Source: JABDOU01 sp041609995
GTDB lineage: Bacteria > Actinomycetota > Acidimicrobiia > Spongiisociales > SHLN01
Assembly (NCBI GenBank): GCA_041609995.1
Contig: JBFIPU010000064.1
Coordinates: 1-15,342, forward strand
Reading direction: 5' to 3'
DNA: 15,342 nucleotides
Shown: positions 15,130 to 15,342 of the stretch, one piece after another
Layout of the letters: each line of letters opens with the position of its first letter
Position numbering within the stretch: the stretch's first letter is position 1
Made by a program: the position numbers and the translations under genes
Notes under the pieces: model-generated
Databases searched by the model: none
The model's input: only the letters and a program-made list of their open reading frames with translations
Told to the model about the DNA's origin: nothing

Positions 15130-15342
15130 GCTCCCGGGGGCCGGACGCTCTGCGCGAACCCCGAGATGAGATCCCAGCCGGTGTCGTCGATGAACTCGCC
15201 GTAGGTACGCCCCGGCGAGGGGGGCAGGCCGAAGAAGATCGGGTTGGTGAAGGCGATCACCTGCCCGGTGACTGCGTCGCGCACATCGGCCCGCATCCAA
15301 CCGGTCCCTTCCAGCGGCTCTTTGTGCTCGGCGCCGGCTCCG
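15126..15342 (-). CDS. C-terminal fragment, possibly CehA/McbA-type PHP metallohydrolase
   Basis: The frame enters from the right edge and ends at TGA 15128-15126, overlapping the HAD start by 4 bp (ATGA). About 71 residues are visible. 'GWMRADVRDAVTGQVIAFTN' followed by 'PIFFGLPP' resembles the C-terminal beta domain of CehA/McbA-family phosphoesterases, which often ends 'evrD..g.viAlTNPIyf'. The last 30 residues ('YGEFIDDTGWDLISGF' and a short tail) are not recognised. The catalytic part lies outside the window, so function is tentative. It is upstream of, and co-transcribed with, the phosphatase-dehydrogenase-dehydratase genes. Confidence 0.5.
   Translation of the reverse strand, partial: GAGAEHKEPLEGTGWMRADVRDAVTGQVIAFTNPIFFGLPPSPGRTYGEFIDDTGWDLISGFAQSVRPPGA

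Noticed and set aside
15130..15300. N-terminal extension of the HAD phosphatase
   Set aside because: It overlaps the partial upstream gene; the catalytic motif begins just after ATG 15129, which forms an ATGA coupling.

Overview
The window looks like chromosomal DNA from a high-GC Gram-positive bacterium of the Actinomycetota, perhaps an Acidimicrobiia-like or other uncultured lineage. The class-level placement is inference. The reasons are the high GC, the GC-rich codon third positions, a secreted protein with a DUF3152-type domain (nearly restricted to actinobacteria), short sigma-70-type promoters placed 6-8 nt before start codons (leaderless genes), and long antisense open frames that are only shadows. 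No phage, plasmid or CRISPR signal is visible.

Layout. 1-1553: a truncated GNAT acetyltransferase (minus), a small secreted orphan protein with its own terminator, and a pyridoxamine-phosphate-oxidase-like flavoprotein. 1554-2092: a 539 bp gene-free stretch holding a nested inverted-repeat element of about 204 bp, then a possible operator/promoter region. 2093-4026: a two-gene operon of a tandem universal stress protein and a bacterial eRF1-like protein (baeRF family 3, distantly related to the ribosome hibernation factor Balon). 4020-5459: a convergent secreted FG-GAP-repeat protein with a metzincin-type zinc motif, whose leaderless promoter carries a perfect palindrome in its spacer. 5624-6174: a small double-CxxC protein, tRNA-Asn(GTT) and a 45-residue membrane-anchored small protein.

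6163-10558 (minus): a group II PLP decarboxylase, then dnaG and the principal sigma factor rpoD. The last two overlap by one base (TGATG), so primase and sigma factor are translationally coupled. 10648-15342 (minus): a tightly packed operon, read from the right edge, of a partial protein possibly of the CehA/McbA metallohydrolase type, a HAD phosphatase, a zinc alcohol dehydrogenase, a mandelate racemase/enolase-superfamily enzyme and a Ycf46-like AAA+ ATPase. The middle genes suggest oxidation and dehydration of a sugar or sugar-acid-like compound; the substrate cannot be read from sequence.

The most interesting system is the stress-protein/eRF1-like pair. It suggests a dormancy or ribosome-protection module, analogous to the mycobacterial dormancy regulon in which universal stress proteins and an eRF1-like protein are induced together. 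The inverted-repeat element and the palindrome-gated protease promoter are the next most worth checking.
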